This document shows positions 21,707-33,263 of a DNA stretch of 64,000 nt, in pieces; within the stretch, counting starts at the first letter, position 1, and every line of letters begins with the position of its first letter. The stretch is from Spinacia oleracea (Eukaryota; Streptophyta; Magnoliopsida; Caryophyllales; Amaranthaceae): positions 146,599,861 to 146,663,860 of the forward strand of contig NC_079492.1 of NCBI RefSeq assembly GCF_020520425.1, written 5' to 3'. The position numbers and the translations under genes are program-made. The notes under the pieces were generated by a model that searched no databases, was not told where the DNA came from, and saw only the letters and a program-made list of their open reading frames with translations.

Positions 21707-22723
21707 ATGCACAAGATTTTAATCCTTTTCACCTTATTTATCCTCACCAGTAACAATTTCATCATCCAGACCGAAGCTCAGTTATTCCGCTTTATTCCAA
21801 GATTCAATGTACCTGGGCTTCACATTCCTGGTTTTCAACGTGTGCCACACGGAAGACAATACCATCGTCTTCCCCTCGGACACCGCGCCGTTGGACCGGA
21901 GTCTGTCGCGTTCGATTGCGACGGAGATGGTCCGTACGTCGGAGTTTCAGATGGGCGGGTACTAAAGTGGCAAGGCTCATCACTCGGTTGGACTGTTTTC
22001 GCAGTAACACATCCGGACAGGTCTGATTCGTGTGACGGGCTAAACGACTCACCTGCAGAAGACAACTGTGGCAGACCACTCGGTTTAAGATTCGACACCA
22101 AAACATGCAACTTATACATTGCCGATTCCAGTGTCGGATTGGTCACGGTTGGCCGTAAAGGCGGTGTCGCCACCTCACTTTCCACCCGCGCAGAAGGGAT
22201 CCCCTTCCACTTCCTTAACGCACTCGACATTGATTCCGACACCGGCGATGTTTACTTCACCGATTCGAGTTCCCGTTTTCGTCGATGGGAATTTCGATCA
22301 ATTGACAGGAATGATCGAACTGGAAGACTGCTAAAGTATAACAGGAAGACGAAACACACAACTGTTCTTCTCAAAGGTCTTTCGTTTGCAAACGGTGTTG
22401 CATTGAGCAAGAATAAAGACTTCGTTCTAGTTGCGGAAACAACATTCTATCGAATTCAGAAGTACTGGCTTACCGGTCCTAAAGCCGGAACCGTTGAACT
22501 GTTTCTCCAACTTGCTGGACGACCGGACAATATTAACAGGAATTCAAACGGAGAGTTTTGGATATCGCAGAATCCGGCAAAGCCTGTCAAAGTTAGCGAA
22601 GACGGAGTTATTCTAGAAACATTAGATGCTCGTTCTATTGTTGATGCTAGTGATGTTACAGAAATCAACAATAATTTGTGGATAGGTTCGGTTATTCAAG
22701 GTTACATTATCCACACTAGTTAA
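21707..22723 (+). CDS. Strictosidine synthase-like protein
   Basis: Intronless frame of 338 residues. Residues 1-24 form a signal peptide ending near EAQ, so the protein enters the secretory pathway and may be vacuolar or apoplastic. The rest is a six-bladed beta-propeller of the strictosidine synthase family: GPESVAFDCDGDGPY at 62-76, CGRPLGLRFD, LYIADS, NALDIDSDTGDVYFTDSS, RTGRLLKYN, SFANGVALS, VAETTFYRIQKYWL and a C-terminal LWIGSVIQGYI. True strictosidine synthase condenses tryptamine and secologanin using Glu309. In an ungapped alignment back from the final IG motif, that position is Ser here, so alkaloid synthesis is unlikely, as for most SSL proteins. The real substrate is unknown. The promoter is shared with the F-box gene at 15.9 kb. 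Confidence 0.9.
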   Translation: MHKILILFTLFILTSNNFIIQTEAQLFRFIPRFNVPGLHIPGFQRVPHGRQYHRLPLGHRAVGPESVAFDCDGDGPYVGVSDGRVLKWQGSSLGWTVFAVTHPDRSDSCDGLNDSPAEDNCGRPLGLRFDTKTCNLYIADSSVGLVTVGRKGGVATSLSTRAEGIPFHFLNALDIDSDTGDVYFTDSSSRFRRWEFRSIDRNDRTGRLLKYNRKTKHTTVLLKGLSFANGVALSKNKDFVLVAETTFYRIQKYWLTGPKAGTVELFLQLAGRPDNINRNSNGEFWISQNPAKPVKVSEDGVILETLDARSIVDASDVTEINNNLWIGSVIQGYIIHTS

Positions 22724-25700
22724 ATTTTTTGTAAGTTGAATTCTGGTGAAGTTAAGTATCAATTTTCTTATCCAAAGTTAAGTAGTATGTTACTTCCAAA
22801 ATTGTAATACTTTTCTCGTTTTGAATAATTCTATGATATTAAGAATTTCCACTCAGTAAGATTTTGTGAAGTAGTACTTCCTCACTCTGAATGCACCAAA
22901 GAGACAGTTTAGTTCCATGTATTCTATGATCTACACAGTACAGATTTATGTTCACCTAATTTGTGTTCGGTTTTAGTATTGTTCAGCACCGCTGAAATAA
23001 AATGGAGTGCAGTTAAAAGTACCTGTAAATTCTGTAATGCTCGCGTCCTTGGTCTGTTTGTACGAGTGCAGTTTTGCAGAATCAGTTTCTTCATCCAGCT
23101 GCATTTGTCACAAATCACACAGTACTCAGTACTGGTTACAAAATCTATTAGGTAAGAGTAGTAAAATTAACACACAACAAAACTAAAAGCACGGGAATCG
23201 TTTTTAAGGACTAAATAAACTGGCAAATTAGAGCTCCTATGAACTCCATAGCAGACATATCTCGATATTCAGGATATATTTTATGTTATTCTAATAACTT
23301 AGAAAGGACTTTGACCTGCCTATGAATTCGGTCGATGAAATGCACCAAAGAATGCTCCATTCTTGTCAACACTGTCCCTCCTATGATCTGATCAGCCTCC
23401 CAGAATACAAGTGCGAAGTTAGATTCAGGGAAAAATCTGATTCAAACAGGAAGAAACAGGAAATCAGACAATTATAGATAGCAGAAGCAAAAAAGGCGTG
23501 TATGTTTTGTAGGGTGGAACGAGACAAATAACTAGCTAGATTTTGTAGTACAGTTCGAGAATTTAGAAAAACAGAGACATTTATAGGTAGCAAACATATG
23601 AATGAAGTCAGAACTCACAATGCAGGAAAAATAATCTAGTCAGAGTACAGATTTAAATTCACATAATTTGTTATCTCGATTTCAAATGCAGTTCTGTTTG
23701 CTCTGTTGCATGAAACTGGAACAGAAAAACATCCTAGATAAAATGTGGGCAGTAGTGTGTAAAAGTGTCACCTTCTAAAACTGTAGCATCATCGACAAAG
23801 CCATCACCTGGTTAAGATTATTGACAGCTACAATATACAGCGGGTATAAAGGAGTGGAGAGAGTATAAAATTATCTAAGAACTACTCTCAGATGGATGAT
23901 CAATTGAAAGATCGCTGATGTTAAAGGGCCTATACTCAGTCAAGCAACATCGATAATAATTTGAACTTAACACATACTCTTTTCAGAAATTTTATACTCA
24001 TTAGACATCAACCTGCAGCACATACATTCCAATGGTTCAATTTCTAGTGGTTGAACTACTTCTCCCTCCCCCATTATGCAGCGATGCAGGGAGAAGTTCA
24101 GTGGCCAATGGGTCCAGTGTTGATGAGATTAACAGATCAAGACCAAATGATGCATGAAACATTAATTGGCAATCATAAACATTCATACAACAACAACAAT
24201 ATCGAAGCCTTAATTCCAATGAGACATACTCTAACAGCATTAGTTTGGGGTTAACCAATTTGCATACCAAACAACATTACAGGTTTTCTCACTCCTCCCT
24301 ATGCTGCCCACTCTCAACACCAGCAAGAAATGGTTTTCTGGTCAAAAAAGCCTTATTTGACATTAACTGTGCATAATCCCGGTTCTAAATTCCAATTTTT
24401 ATCTTAAACATGATTGTTTCAAAGGAGTACATGCTTTGGAACCAAATCTCATTAATGGTTTTGGATGAGAAATTAAGTGAGAAATACCTAAAAAGCTTTA
24501 GACAGGATCTGTAATATGCAATCTCTCCCAGTTCAAGTAGACTAAAGCTCCCCATTTTCCATTTTTGAAAAGATGCTGCATTATGCAAGGTGATCAACCA
24601 GAATACATGCAACTACGCAAGGTGTATCTTCTGAGGATATGTGTCATGTAAGCAACACATGCATCAAGAGAAACCAAGAAAATTAATCACTTTGAGGTTC
24701 TAGTCTTAACTCTTGCACACAACAAATTTACGATTTAACAATAACAGTATCACAATTAGCAGCGGTTACCTGATATTCCTACTTCAACTAGTCTCTCAGT
24801 CAAGGAACCACTAGAAAAAGGAGGTCAAGTAAACTAGCTGAGTAACACAATGTTACTGAAGAAAAAGAATTCGAGGGGTGCCGAGTCTCCCAAACGCCCC
24901 CCCTAAGTTCCTCCCATACCACAGGAAGAATTTTATAAGCTTACTTGACAGCAACTAAAAGGACCTACAAGAGTAAAAGCAATAAAAAAAAACTTACCAA
25001 ACAGGAAATATAACATCATTACAATCTAGCAACAATATTTTACTTCCACAGATGAATAGATGATCTGATTTGTACATCAACATTCAAAGGAAAAAAAAAA
25101 CACCTTTCATACAGTTAAAGACCATACGCATCTCAAACAACTCAAGGATCTAATAGACAGAGATAGACATCACTCATCAACACAGAAAGGTGTCAAACCT
25201 GAAGCAACATGTTCAGCATATCTTCATGATGGTTCGGGTACATTAACAAGGTCCAGAAGGGAAGCATTCAAGAGAAGATAAGTACTAACTAATAATCATC
25301 CATCATTACACATATACTGGCAGAACGGGCAGTTCACACCACGCTACTCACCAGTTAAACCATCCTTTTATCTTATTCTAGATATAGTAGAAAGTAGGAA
25401 CATTCTATCTTCTCCATAGAAGTGTGTAGTACAAGATTTTCTTGCATAACACAAAAGATTGGTCAAGAAATTTCATTTCTTTCTCTCTGCAAGATCACAT
25501 CATACAAACAATTAGGGCCTAGGCCCCAAAATTTCTTAGTTAAGTGTAACAATTTTTCAAGGAATCTATATAAAAAAATACAATTAATCTATGAAGAGGT
25601 CCCGATAAAGATATATATATACTACGTATAATGGATTTTATTTAAGAAAGCACTACTAATCTCTACATAAACCTTCCTAATAGAAAGGAATGAAAAGGCT

Positions 25701-26237
25701 GATAGTTGAATAATATAAAATGGTTTAGTTTTTCTGCATCAACATTTAGACAAATTGAACAGCACATATGAAGATCAACAAAAGGCTATATTTTTTGCTA
25801 CTTCAGCTCTACTCACATGCCTCATCAAGAACAGATGCAAGTCATGCAACCACACTCCACCAATGTTTAGTTCCTACATTAACATTGAGCAAACAAATTC
25901 TGAGACAAATCAGACAATTGAATGAGCCTAAAGTACATGCTTTACATCATTCTCATTATGCCTCATCAAAGAAAATGGGAATTTTACCTTCCATCTGCAG
26001 CGGTATAAAAAGATGATGGCCGATATGATCCTAACTAATGCACATAGCTTGTATTTGGTCCAATGCTTCTAAGTAGCTTCATTACCTGCAAACCTATTCA
26101 AACAACAGCCATTTTGCAAAGCCATTTATTGTTCCCACCCTTTCCCTTACCCTCCCAGCCAAATATATAATGGAAAGCAATCTGGTACTAACAAAAATTC
26201 AAAGCTTTTGAACTTAAAAACAGAAGACCTTGGAGAT
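22724..26237. other. Long noncoding interval
   Basis: About 3.5 kb, AT-rich, with no exon I can support on either strand. The first part holds the SSL 3' UTR. The rest is downstream of SRA copy 3 and may include unannotated transcript. Open frames here are short and show no domain. Confidence 0.4.
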
Positions 26238-27016
26238 GAAGAGTATAATCAACAATTAGAAAGCATCATGATTTATTCACTGTAACATTAGATAAACCTT
26301 GAAGAGTCACATTTTTTGCAGTCTCATATAGTATACTAGCTTCAATACAGACCTATATAGTCTCAGATAAACTATCTTTGATTCATCAACTGTGACAACT
26401 TAACAAGAAATCAGAGGAACTACACAAACATCTTTCTAGATGAAGAAACTCAAGTTAAAGAAAACACAAGCATTTCTCTGTAACATGAAGAGTATAATCA
26501 ACAATTGGGGAGCATCATGATTCATTCACTGTAACATTAGATAAACCTTGAAGAGTTACATTTTTTGCAGTCTCATATAGTATACTAGCTTCAATACAGA
26601 CCTATATAGTCTCAGATAAACTATCTTTGATTCATCAATTGTGACAACTTAACAAGAAATCAGAGGAACTACACAAACATCTTTCTAGATGAAGAAACTA
26701 AAGTTAAAGAAAACACAAGCATTTCTCTGTAACATGGAGAGTATAATCAACAATTAGGGAGCATCATGATTCATTCACTGTAACATTAGATAAACCTTGA
26801 AGAGTCACAATTCTCAGTATCTATATAGTCTACTAGCTTCAATACAAACCTATATTATCTTTGATTCAACAACTGAGACAACTTAACAAGATAACTACTT
26901 AAATTTAAATCTCTTACATTCTAGGCCATGTCAAACAACTATACAAGTCTAAGCAGAAATCAGAGAAACTGCACAAACATCTTTCTAGATGAAGAAACTC
27001 AAGTTAAAGAAAACAC
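26238..27016. repeat. Tandem repeat, 249 bp x 3
   Basis: Copies begin at 26238, 26487 and 26736, each with GAGTATAATCAACAATT and carrying CACTGTAACATTAGATAAAC, ATCTTTCTAGATGAAG and AAGTTAAAGAAAACACA. The first two copies are almost identical; the third is older, with an internal replacement around 26880-26955. The array stops about eight bases from the stop codon of SRA copy 3, in its presumed 3' UTR. Confidence 0.88.
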
Positions 27017-27023
27017 ATTCACC

Positions 27024-28166
27024 TCAAAACCGATACCTCCTACACTCTTGCCAATTCACTGCAGGCTGTCCATCACACCGAACCAACTGAAACTCGAAGA
27101 TCATATTCCCTAGTGGCCCTTTCTTCTTCTCACATTCCTTGACTTCATACAAACCATCATACACATACAAATTCTGACCAACATTCTTCTTATATACAAG
27201 CCCCCTAATCACTCTAACAGGCTTATTCTCCTTCATACTAGTCCACAATGCAAGATTCCCAGACTTAAGTTCCTGGTCAGGAGGAACCCCAACTTCATGG
27301 CGTTTAAGATTTCCTCCTTCACCAATATAAATCAAGGAATTTAGATTATTCATCTTGTCTAAATGCCTCTCATTTGCAACAATACTAGTTGCTACTCGAC
27401 CCTTACCCCATTCCATACTATCAATCCCACTTTGAGGTTGCTTATGCAATCCAACAATCATCAATTCTATCCTATAATGAAACTTATCCCCAATTTCTAC
27501 ACCAGGAACATCCCCAAATCTCAATGCTGACATATTCCTTATTTTCCCTTCATTTTTCAACTCCCCATAAGCTGTTGTATCAACTCTCCTAACCCCTTTA
27601 CCACTCCTTGAGATTTCATTACACCTTTCCCTAAACAACCTCAGCATTTCAACCACTTTCTCCCCCTCCCCAGAATTCTTCATCTTTGGAACTGTTTTTA
27701 TCTCCTTAAGTTTCTGATCTTTCTTCAAGTCAATCACACTTTCTCTCTCCTTTGACCTTCCTTCATTGCCCAATACAGGCTCTTTCCCCTTGAGTTTCTG
27801 GTCTTTCTTCAAGTCAAACACATTTTCTCTCTCCTTTGGCCTTCCCTCACTGCTCAATACAAGGTGTTTCCCCTTTCTATTTCCCTCCAAATTCTGGAAT
27901 GTTCTAGTACCTTCTCGATCACCCGTTAACGGCTTACTTCTCACAGCACCAACACCGCGCCTCCAAGTGAAGGAATCTCCATCAAATTGGGTGGTTTTCG
28001 GGGCGTCGGGGCCACACCCAGGTGGGAACTCCCTCGTATAATTATGAACTGACTTCTTACCAGGAATAAAAAAGGGTAATTTTGAACTTCCACATCCACA
28101 CCCAGGTGGGAAATCACGATAAAGCGTAACCCTAACTTTATTATTACCTCCGTTGTCAACTTCCAT
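27024..28166 (-). CDS. SRA-YDG domain protein without SET domain (copy 3)
   Basis: Single-exon frame of 380 residues from ATG 28166; there is no in-frame ATG further upstream. Two zinc-knuckle-like motifs, RDFPPGCG (17-24) and REFPPGCG (45-52), precede WRRGVGAVRSKP (68-79), the same order seen in copies 2 and 4. Residues about 107-157 contain a tandem charged repeat (SKERESVIDLKKDQKLK type, two copies). The SRA domain spans about 216-368: VPGVEIGDKFHYRIEL, GLHKQ, IYIGEGG, SGNLAL, RVIRG, VYDGLY and GQP. This is the only copy with the whole N-terminal module in one frame. Motifs like DFPPGCG also occur, as I recall, in the N-terminal parts of SUVH5/6-type methyltransferases, which suggests descent from that class by loss of pre-SET and SET. 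Its 5' end is duplicated (28154-28499). Confidence 0.87.
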   Translation of the reverse strand: MEVDNGGNNKVRVTLYRDFPPGCGCGSSKLPFFIPGKKSVHNYTREFPPGCGPDAPKTTQFDGDSFTWRRGVGAVRSKPLTGDREGTRTFQNLEGNRKGKHLVLSSEGRPKERENVFDLKKDQKLKGKEPVLGNEGRSKERESVIDLKKDQKLKEIKTVPKMKNSGEGEKVVEMLRLFRERCNEISRSGKGVRRVDTTAYGELKNEGKIRNMSALRFGDVPGVEIGDKFHYRIELMIVGLHKQPQSGIDSMEWGKGRVATSIVANERHLDKMNNLNSLIYIGEGGNLKRHEVGVPPDQELKSGNLALWTSMKENKPVRVIRGLVYKKNVGQNLYVYDGLYEVKECEKKKGPLGNMIFEFQLVRCDGQPAVNWQECRRYRF

Positions 28167-28499
28167 TGTTAGGTTTCGAAACAAAAAAACAGGGGAAAGG
28201 AAAAATGGGTGTAATTCAAGTGAAACGAAGGCAAAACTGTGAGAAATTTGAAGTGTAAAGTAACAGAATTTGGGATGAAACGAACGATTTACCCCAGAAT
28301 TTTCTGATTAAGTGGAAATGTGAGCATTGTCAACTTCCATTGTTAGGTTTCGGAACAAAAAAAACTGGTGAGAGGAAAAATGGGTGTAATTCAAGTGAAA
28401 TGAAGGCAAAACTATGAGAAATTTGAAGTATAAAGTGACAGAATTTGGGATAAAAAGAACGATTAACCCCAGAATTTCCCGATTAAGTGGAAATGTGAG
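28154..28499 (-). repeat. Tandem duplication of the SRA copy 3 start region and 5' flank
   Basis: 28154-28324 and 28328-28499 are about 90% alike over about 172 bases. The copy nearer the gene includes the real start codon (28166); the outer copy keeps the matching ATG at 28340, which opens a ten-codon frame (MEVDNAHIST) ending at 28308. If transcription starts outside 28340, this is an upstream ORF in the leader. Confidence 0.85.
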
Positions 28500-28924
28500 G
28501 GTTACAAACTCTGTTAAAAAAAATCCTGGAATTTTTGGGTTTTGGGGTTTTCAAAATTTGTGAAGTTAGTAATGGAAGTTTAAATATTTTGCAGAAATTG
28601 TGAATGGAGTTGTGGAGAAAGGTGTAAAAGTAAGCTCCATTGACAAGATTTTTCAGTGCAGGAAACCAGGAAGGGAAACTGGGCGTTTGACAGAACAAAT
28701 AAAGGAGAGTAGTAGGACTGTAAGAGACGTAGTGGCGTAGCGCATACTAAATTTAATTTCCATTTTGTCTTTTAGTGATCCGTACAACTTACAAGCCCCT
28801 TCTAACCTTCTTTCATTAAAATTAAAATGTAAAAAATGTGAAGTTTTGCCGTTTTGGCGAATTTAATTAGCCATCACAAATTATTCAATATTTACCTCCA
28901 TCCCCATCTAAAATTTTCATCCTT

Positions 28925-29040
28925 AAGCTTTGTTCTTCTGAATTTTGTTTGGCTGGACTGAACTGAATTGAGCTGAACTGAATTGAATGAAGTTGAACTA
29001 AACTGAACTTAATGAAGCTGCAATAAAATCCAAAAAAACA
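28925..29040. repeat. CTGAACTGAA tract
   Basis: Starts TTGTTCTTCTGAATTTTG and continues with CTGAACTGAATTGAG-like units. Related to the tract at 15276-15360. Confidence 0.5.
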
Positions 29041-29624
29041 TGGCCTTATTCCGATTCTTCTATACTCAAGACCAATATCACAATTAAAAGTAAATTCAAT
29101 AGTAGTTATTTTTCTTTTATTGGGAAAAAGAAGCTACCATGCATTGATGTTTTGATGTGAATGCAACTTTATTAAAGTATCTCAAGGAATTTTACTTTCT
29201 ATTTTTACACAAGCTCAACTAGTAAAATTCATATAGTAATTACCCCATCATCTTTTGAACGTTCAAACACGGTAGATAATTCATTAAGTATCTCGGTTAT
29301 TTATTTACTCTTTAAGAAATAATCACGCGTTACATGTCAATCAGCACAACAACACAAGTTAAGGAGACCACATAAATTGGAAAAAGAGTATACAAAGTCA
29401 TTTCAAGAGCCATTATTATGAAAACAAACTTTAAACATGGAGTAGAAACGAAGTTATACTACTCCATTTTTTTTTACTTGTAAGTCGTAATACTTTATTT
29501 TTTACAATATTCCATACTTTGTTTTGTTATCTTTGATAATCTTTACATAGAAAAAAAATGTATCATATCGACTTAATATAGGTTTTACAAGTACTAGTTT
29601 AACAAATTAATTATTCAAGTTATA

Positions 29625-30300
29625 CGCTGGGAAGCAGGGACACGTCATTGGGCTGCCGTGTCCCGTGTCCGACACGTATTGGACACCGACACGCGGAAAT
29701 ATGTGTCGGACACGCGAAATCACGTGTCCGATTTTTTTTTGAAAAATTAGGACACGAGACACACGACCGGATACGTCTTGGACACGTCTTGAATACATAT
29801 TTCAATATAAATTAATATTTCAGATTGCTATCTCTTTTTTATAATTCGTTCGAAGGTCTCCTGAGTAATCAACAACCTTCATAAATATAGATTGGATTCA
29901 CAAGCCACCATGACATTAGTTACGGTCTCCTTTGTGGGTTACTCCATCCATCATGTGAATCTGGTCTTATGTTCATGAAGGTTTGGTGTTCATTCACAAC
30001 AATCTCCGTCTACTTTCTAGGATGAGTGAAAGTTATTACAAAGGAAGAACAAAAATGAGGGATGTGAGAGGAGATGATTATCATGTCATTTTATGTAGTA
30101 TAGTTCAATTTTCTTATTTGTTAATAAATTTAGTTACTTTTTGCATTATTTTATTAATGATTTTAATTTTCTTTGATATAATATATTATTTTAATATTAT
30201 TATTTCTCGTGTCCCCGTGTCCGTCATTTCTAAGATGGCGTATCCCCGTACTCGTATTGTGTCCGTGTCCGTGTCCATATCCATTTTGGTGCAACCTAGG
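29625..30300. repeat. GTGTCC/GGACACG-rich repeat, probable DNA element
   Basis: Dense GGACACG and CGTGTCC words occur at 29637-29790 and again, all as GTGTCCGTGTCC, at 30207-30275, with AT-rich sequence between. The block might be one element with hexamer-rich ends, but I cannot match the ends base by base. Confidence 0.4.
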
Positions 30301-30580
30301 TTATACGTAGTACATGGTAAAACGTGAAAGTAAAATTGTTGCAACCAACATAGCTCCCAGCCTCCAATAGGCAATAGCTCTGCTCGGTAGCTCACATGCA
30401 AGCTACCAAAACAATGCAAGTATGCATGAATTTAGAAATAAATTATCACTTATTATGCCTAGTTTTTTTTTTTTGCAGCTAGTGACTTGTGAGGAGGGAG
30501 AAAATTAATTTATTAGATTGGTAGATAAACCAACGTATAATAGGCCAAATTGTCTAAAGTAAACATTCAATTATATTACT

Positions 30581-30911
30581 TTCCTGTCCCTTTTTATTCT
30601 TTGCGTTTGGTATAATATACACGATCAAACAAATAATTAATGTGATCAAAGATTTTTTATAATTTTCTAATTAAACAATGCTTTCACTTTTATTTACACT
30701 CTGGCATTGGGAAAGTGAGAGACATTTAATGTCATAATGAGAAAGTGTGACAGATCAAATCTAATGAATTTGATTGGTTAAAATATATTTGACGCGATTT
30801 TTGATAGAATATTATGAGCATTTATATGTTACAAAAGAAATATTCCAAATGTAAAAATTAAAATGAGACACCAAAAATAGAATACGTAAATAATAAAAAT
30901 GGAAGGAGGAA
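30581..30911. mobile_element. MITE, family A, degenerate copy
   Basis: TGTCCCTTTTTATTCTTTGC at the left, GGAAGGAGGAAG at the right, interior as in 8482-8836 (ATGCTTTCACTTTTAT, TGAATTTGATTGGTTAAAAT). Confidence 0.65.
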
Positions 30912-31382
30912 GTAATAGTCAGGGAATATTCATTTTAAGGTGGATACAAACTATTTAGTCGGCTAAAGTCTCATGGAATAATACACAACACAAATTGGGA
31001 TCTAATCTCGTAAAAGAAAATAATAACAATACATAGTTGTTCATGTCAATTCATCACTTAGTAAAGATCATAGGCTCATAGCTACTAGCCTACTACATAA
31101 AAAGTCATATAATTTCATTATTTTTTGGGTGCCGAGAGTGTCAACTTACGAGGGCGAAACGACTAATGATTTAGACATGATTTGATCTAAAGCAAGTGTA
31201 TCGATCCTTTTTTATAGACCTCTATTCTTTGAGAGTTCACAAGACTTTACCAACTAAACTAGTTAACATTCAGAAGCATATTGCTACTACATTTACTATA
31301 ACACTTACTACGTAAATGTTAGTCATATATGACCAAATTAACACCATCTTAAACAACATTAATTAACATGAAACTTCATTAA

Positions 31383-32290
31383 TTATCTCTTACAACCTTT
31401 CAGACAAATATCAGGTTGTCCAGGGCACCTAAACAACTCAAACTCAAAGATCCAGTTCTTCATCAACCCTTGCTTCTTCTCACAACTTTTCACCTCATAC
31501 AACCCATCATATATATACTCAGTCCTTTCAACCGTACGTCCACGACGAGGACACATCCGATTAACTTTAAACCCTTTAACAACCCTAACTGGACTACTCG
31601 ACATCTTACTCTCCAACAACGCAAGATTCCCACCCTTGAGCTCTTGATCACTCGGCTTCGAATCCAATTTCGGATTCGGGTTCCCCACCGTTTTCCCTCG
31701 TGGTTTCCCGCCCTCACCAATGTACGTCAAGATATTCGGGTCATTAATCTTGTCAAAATGATCCGAATTCGCCACAACACACGTGGCAACCTTTTTAAGC
31801 CCGGATGAGTCGGTTGTCGTGTCGATCCCACGTTCGTTATGCTTGTGTAAACCAACGATGACGAGTTCGACCCGGTAACGGAACCTGTCCCCGACTTCAA
31901 CACCGGGTACGGGTCCAATTATCGATGAACACCGTTTGATTATTTTCCCTTCTTTTGTCAACTCGTTCATCGCCTTTATATCAACCCTTCCTCTTTCACT
32001 CTCATCTCTTGTTTCAGTAATTTTATCAAACCTTTCCCTAAATAATTTCAACATTTCTTGAATCTCAGCTCTATCACCTCCACCATTGTTAGTGCCACCC
32101 TTGTTCTTTTTCACAATTATCCGATCACATTCGCCGCCACTCCCTAGCTTACCTTTTGCGGCGCCGACCTTCCGCCACCAGACGGCGGCGGCGGCGTTAC
32201 TCTTTCCAACCACCCCTTTAGGTTGTGCGGCGGCGGATCCTAACACGTTCGAGCCGCACCTCGGAGGAAAATCCCTAGTGTACTGGACAT
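31383..32290 (-). CDS. SRA-YDG domain protein (copy 4), start uncertain
   Basis: The frame from the stop at 31383 is open back to about 32320. It contains RDFPPRCGSN followed by VWWRKVGAAKGK and a full SRA domain (VPGVEVGDRFRYRVEL, GLHKH, LTYIGEGG, GGNLAL, RVVKG, YIYDGLY, GQP). No ATG lies in frame before the RDFPPRCG motif. An ATG at 32290 (MSSTL) is one base out of frame with it; one added base near 32277 would give a chain parallel to copy 2. Otherwise the first in-frame ATG is at 32054, leaving about 223 residues that still include the whole SRA domain. The gene is G/C-richer than its surroundings, with a low-complexity Ala run. Expression or splicing data are needed to fix the start. The SRA domain itself is intact by eye. 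Confidence 0.75.
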
Positions 32291-32651
32291 ATCTTGAACA
32301 AAAACCGCTCGAGACGGGTGAGTATAGCTAGTATGGTTTAGGTTAGGTTTTCGATTAATTAAATAATATAGGAGTTTGAGGAGAAGGCTTGCTTCGGCGA
32401 AGCTTCGTGTTTTCAGTGTGGAAATTAATGGAGTGAGCTAGAAAGAGACGGAATAAAAGAATAAATGTCATTGAGAAAGTGTGAGGAAGACTGACTTTTA
32501 CCATTTTCAGGTGTTGCCGTGATGTGCTAAACTTGAAAAGGTGGATTCTAAAAAAAGAAAGAAAATGATTCTGACTATAAGAATTAAGGACTTAACATTT
32601 GAAACATGATACGGAGTATTTGTCATACAAAAACATGGTATGACAACGATA

Positions 32652-32980
32652 CTCCCTCCGTCCCGAAATACTTGACCTGTTTTTCTTATCGGGTTGTCCC
32701 TTAATACTTGATCTATTTCTAAAAATGGAAATATTTTAACAATATTATATTATTTCTCACTCCACCCCTACTAACCTACTTACCCCCCTACTCCATACAA
32801 AAAATAATTAAAAATTAAACCCCTACTCTCCCCCAACCCCACCTCTTAATCCACCTCTCACTAACTACATTAAAATAATACCCCACTATCAACTGCTACC
32901 TATTAAATTAAATAAGTCAATTCAAGTCCCTTAAACTCTGTGCCGGTCAAACTGGGTCGAGTATTCCGGGACGGAGGGAG
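32652..32980. mobile_element. MITE, family B (Stowaway-like), complete
   Basis: Ends CTCCCTCCGTCCCGAAATAC and the complement of GTATTCCGGGACGGAGGGAG, with TA at both sides. A degenerate relative lies at 60511-60770. Confidence 0.85.
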
Positions 32981-32990
32981 TATGTTTTTA

Positions 32991-33263
32991 CTCACTCCGT
33001 ATTTTAAAAAGAGATACAATTTGACCAGTACATAATTTTAGGAGAGTGGGTTGAATTTATTAAAATAAGATGAAAGTGGGATAATGTGTGAATTATTTAT
33101 TATAATAAAAAGTTGATGTGAACATGTGTGATGACCACAAAAAAAGATTTAAATATTTATATAATTGAAAGTGATGACCAAAACAAGTAAAAAAAAAAGT
33201 GTAACTCTTTTTAAAATACGTTCATTTAAGGAAAATGTATCTCTTTTTAAAGTACGGAGGGAG
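32991..33263. mobile_element. MITE, family C, complete
   Basis: Ends CTCACTCCGTATTTTAAAAA then GAGATACA, and the complement of TTTTTAAAGTACGGAGGGAG. It lies ten bases from the family B element. Confidence 0.8.

Noticed and set aside
21804-22242. Antisense frames of 100-135 codons in the SSL gene
   Set aside because: Shadows of the strictosidine synthase-like coding sequence.
24037-24270. Overlapping frames of 67-77 codons on both strands
   Set aside because: Short, no domain, no matching splice sites, in a noncoding interval.
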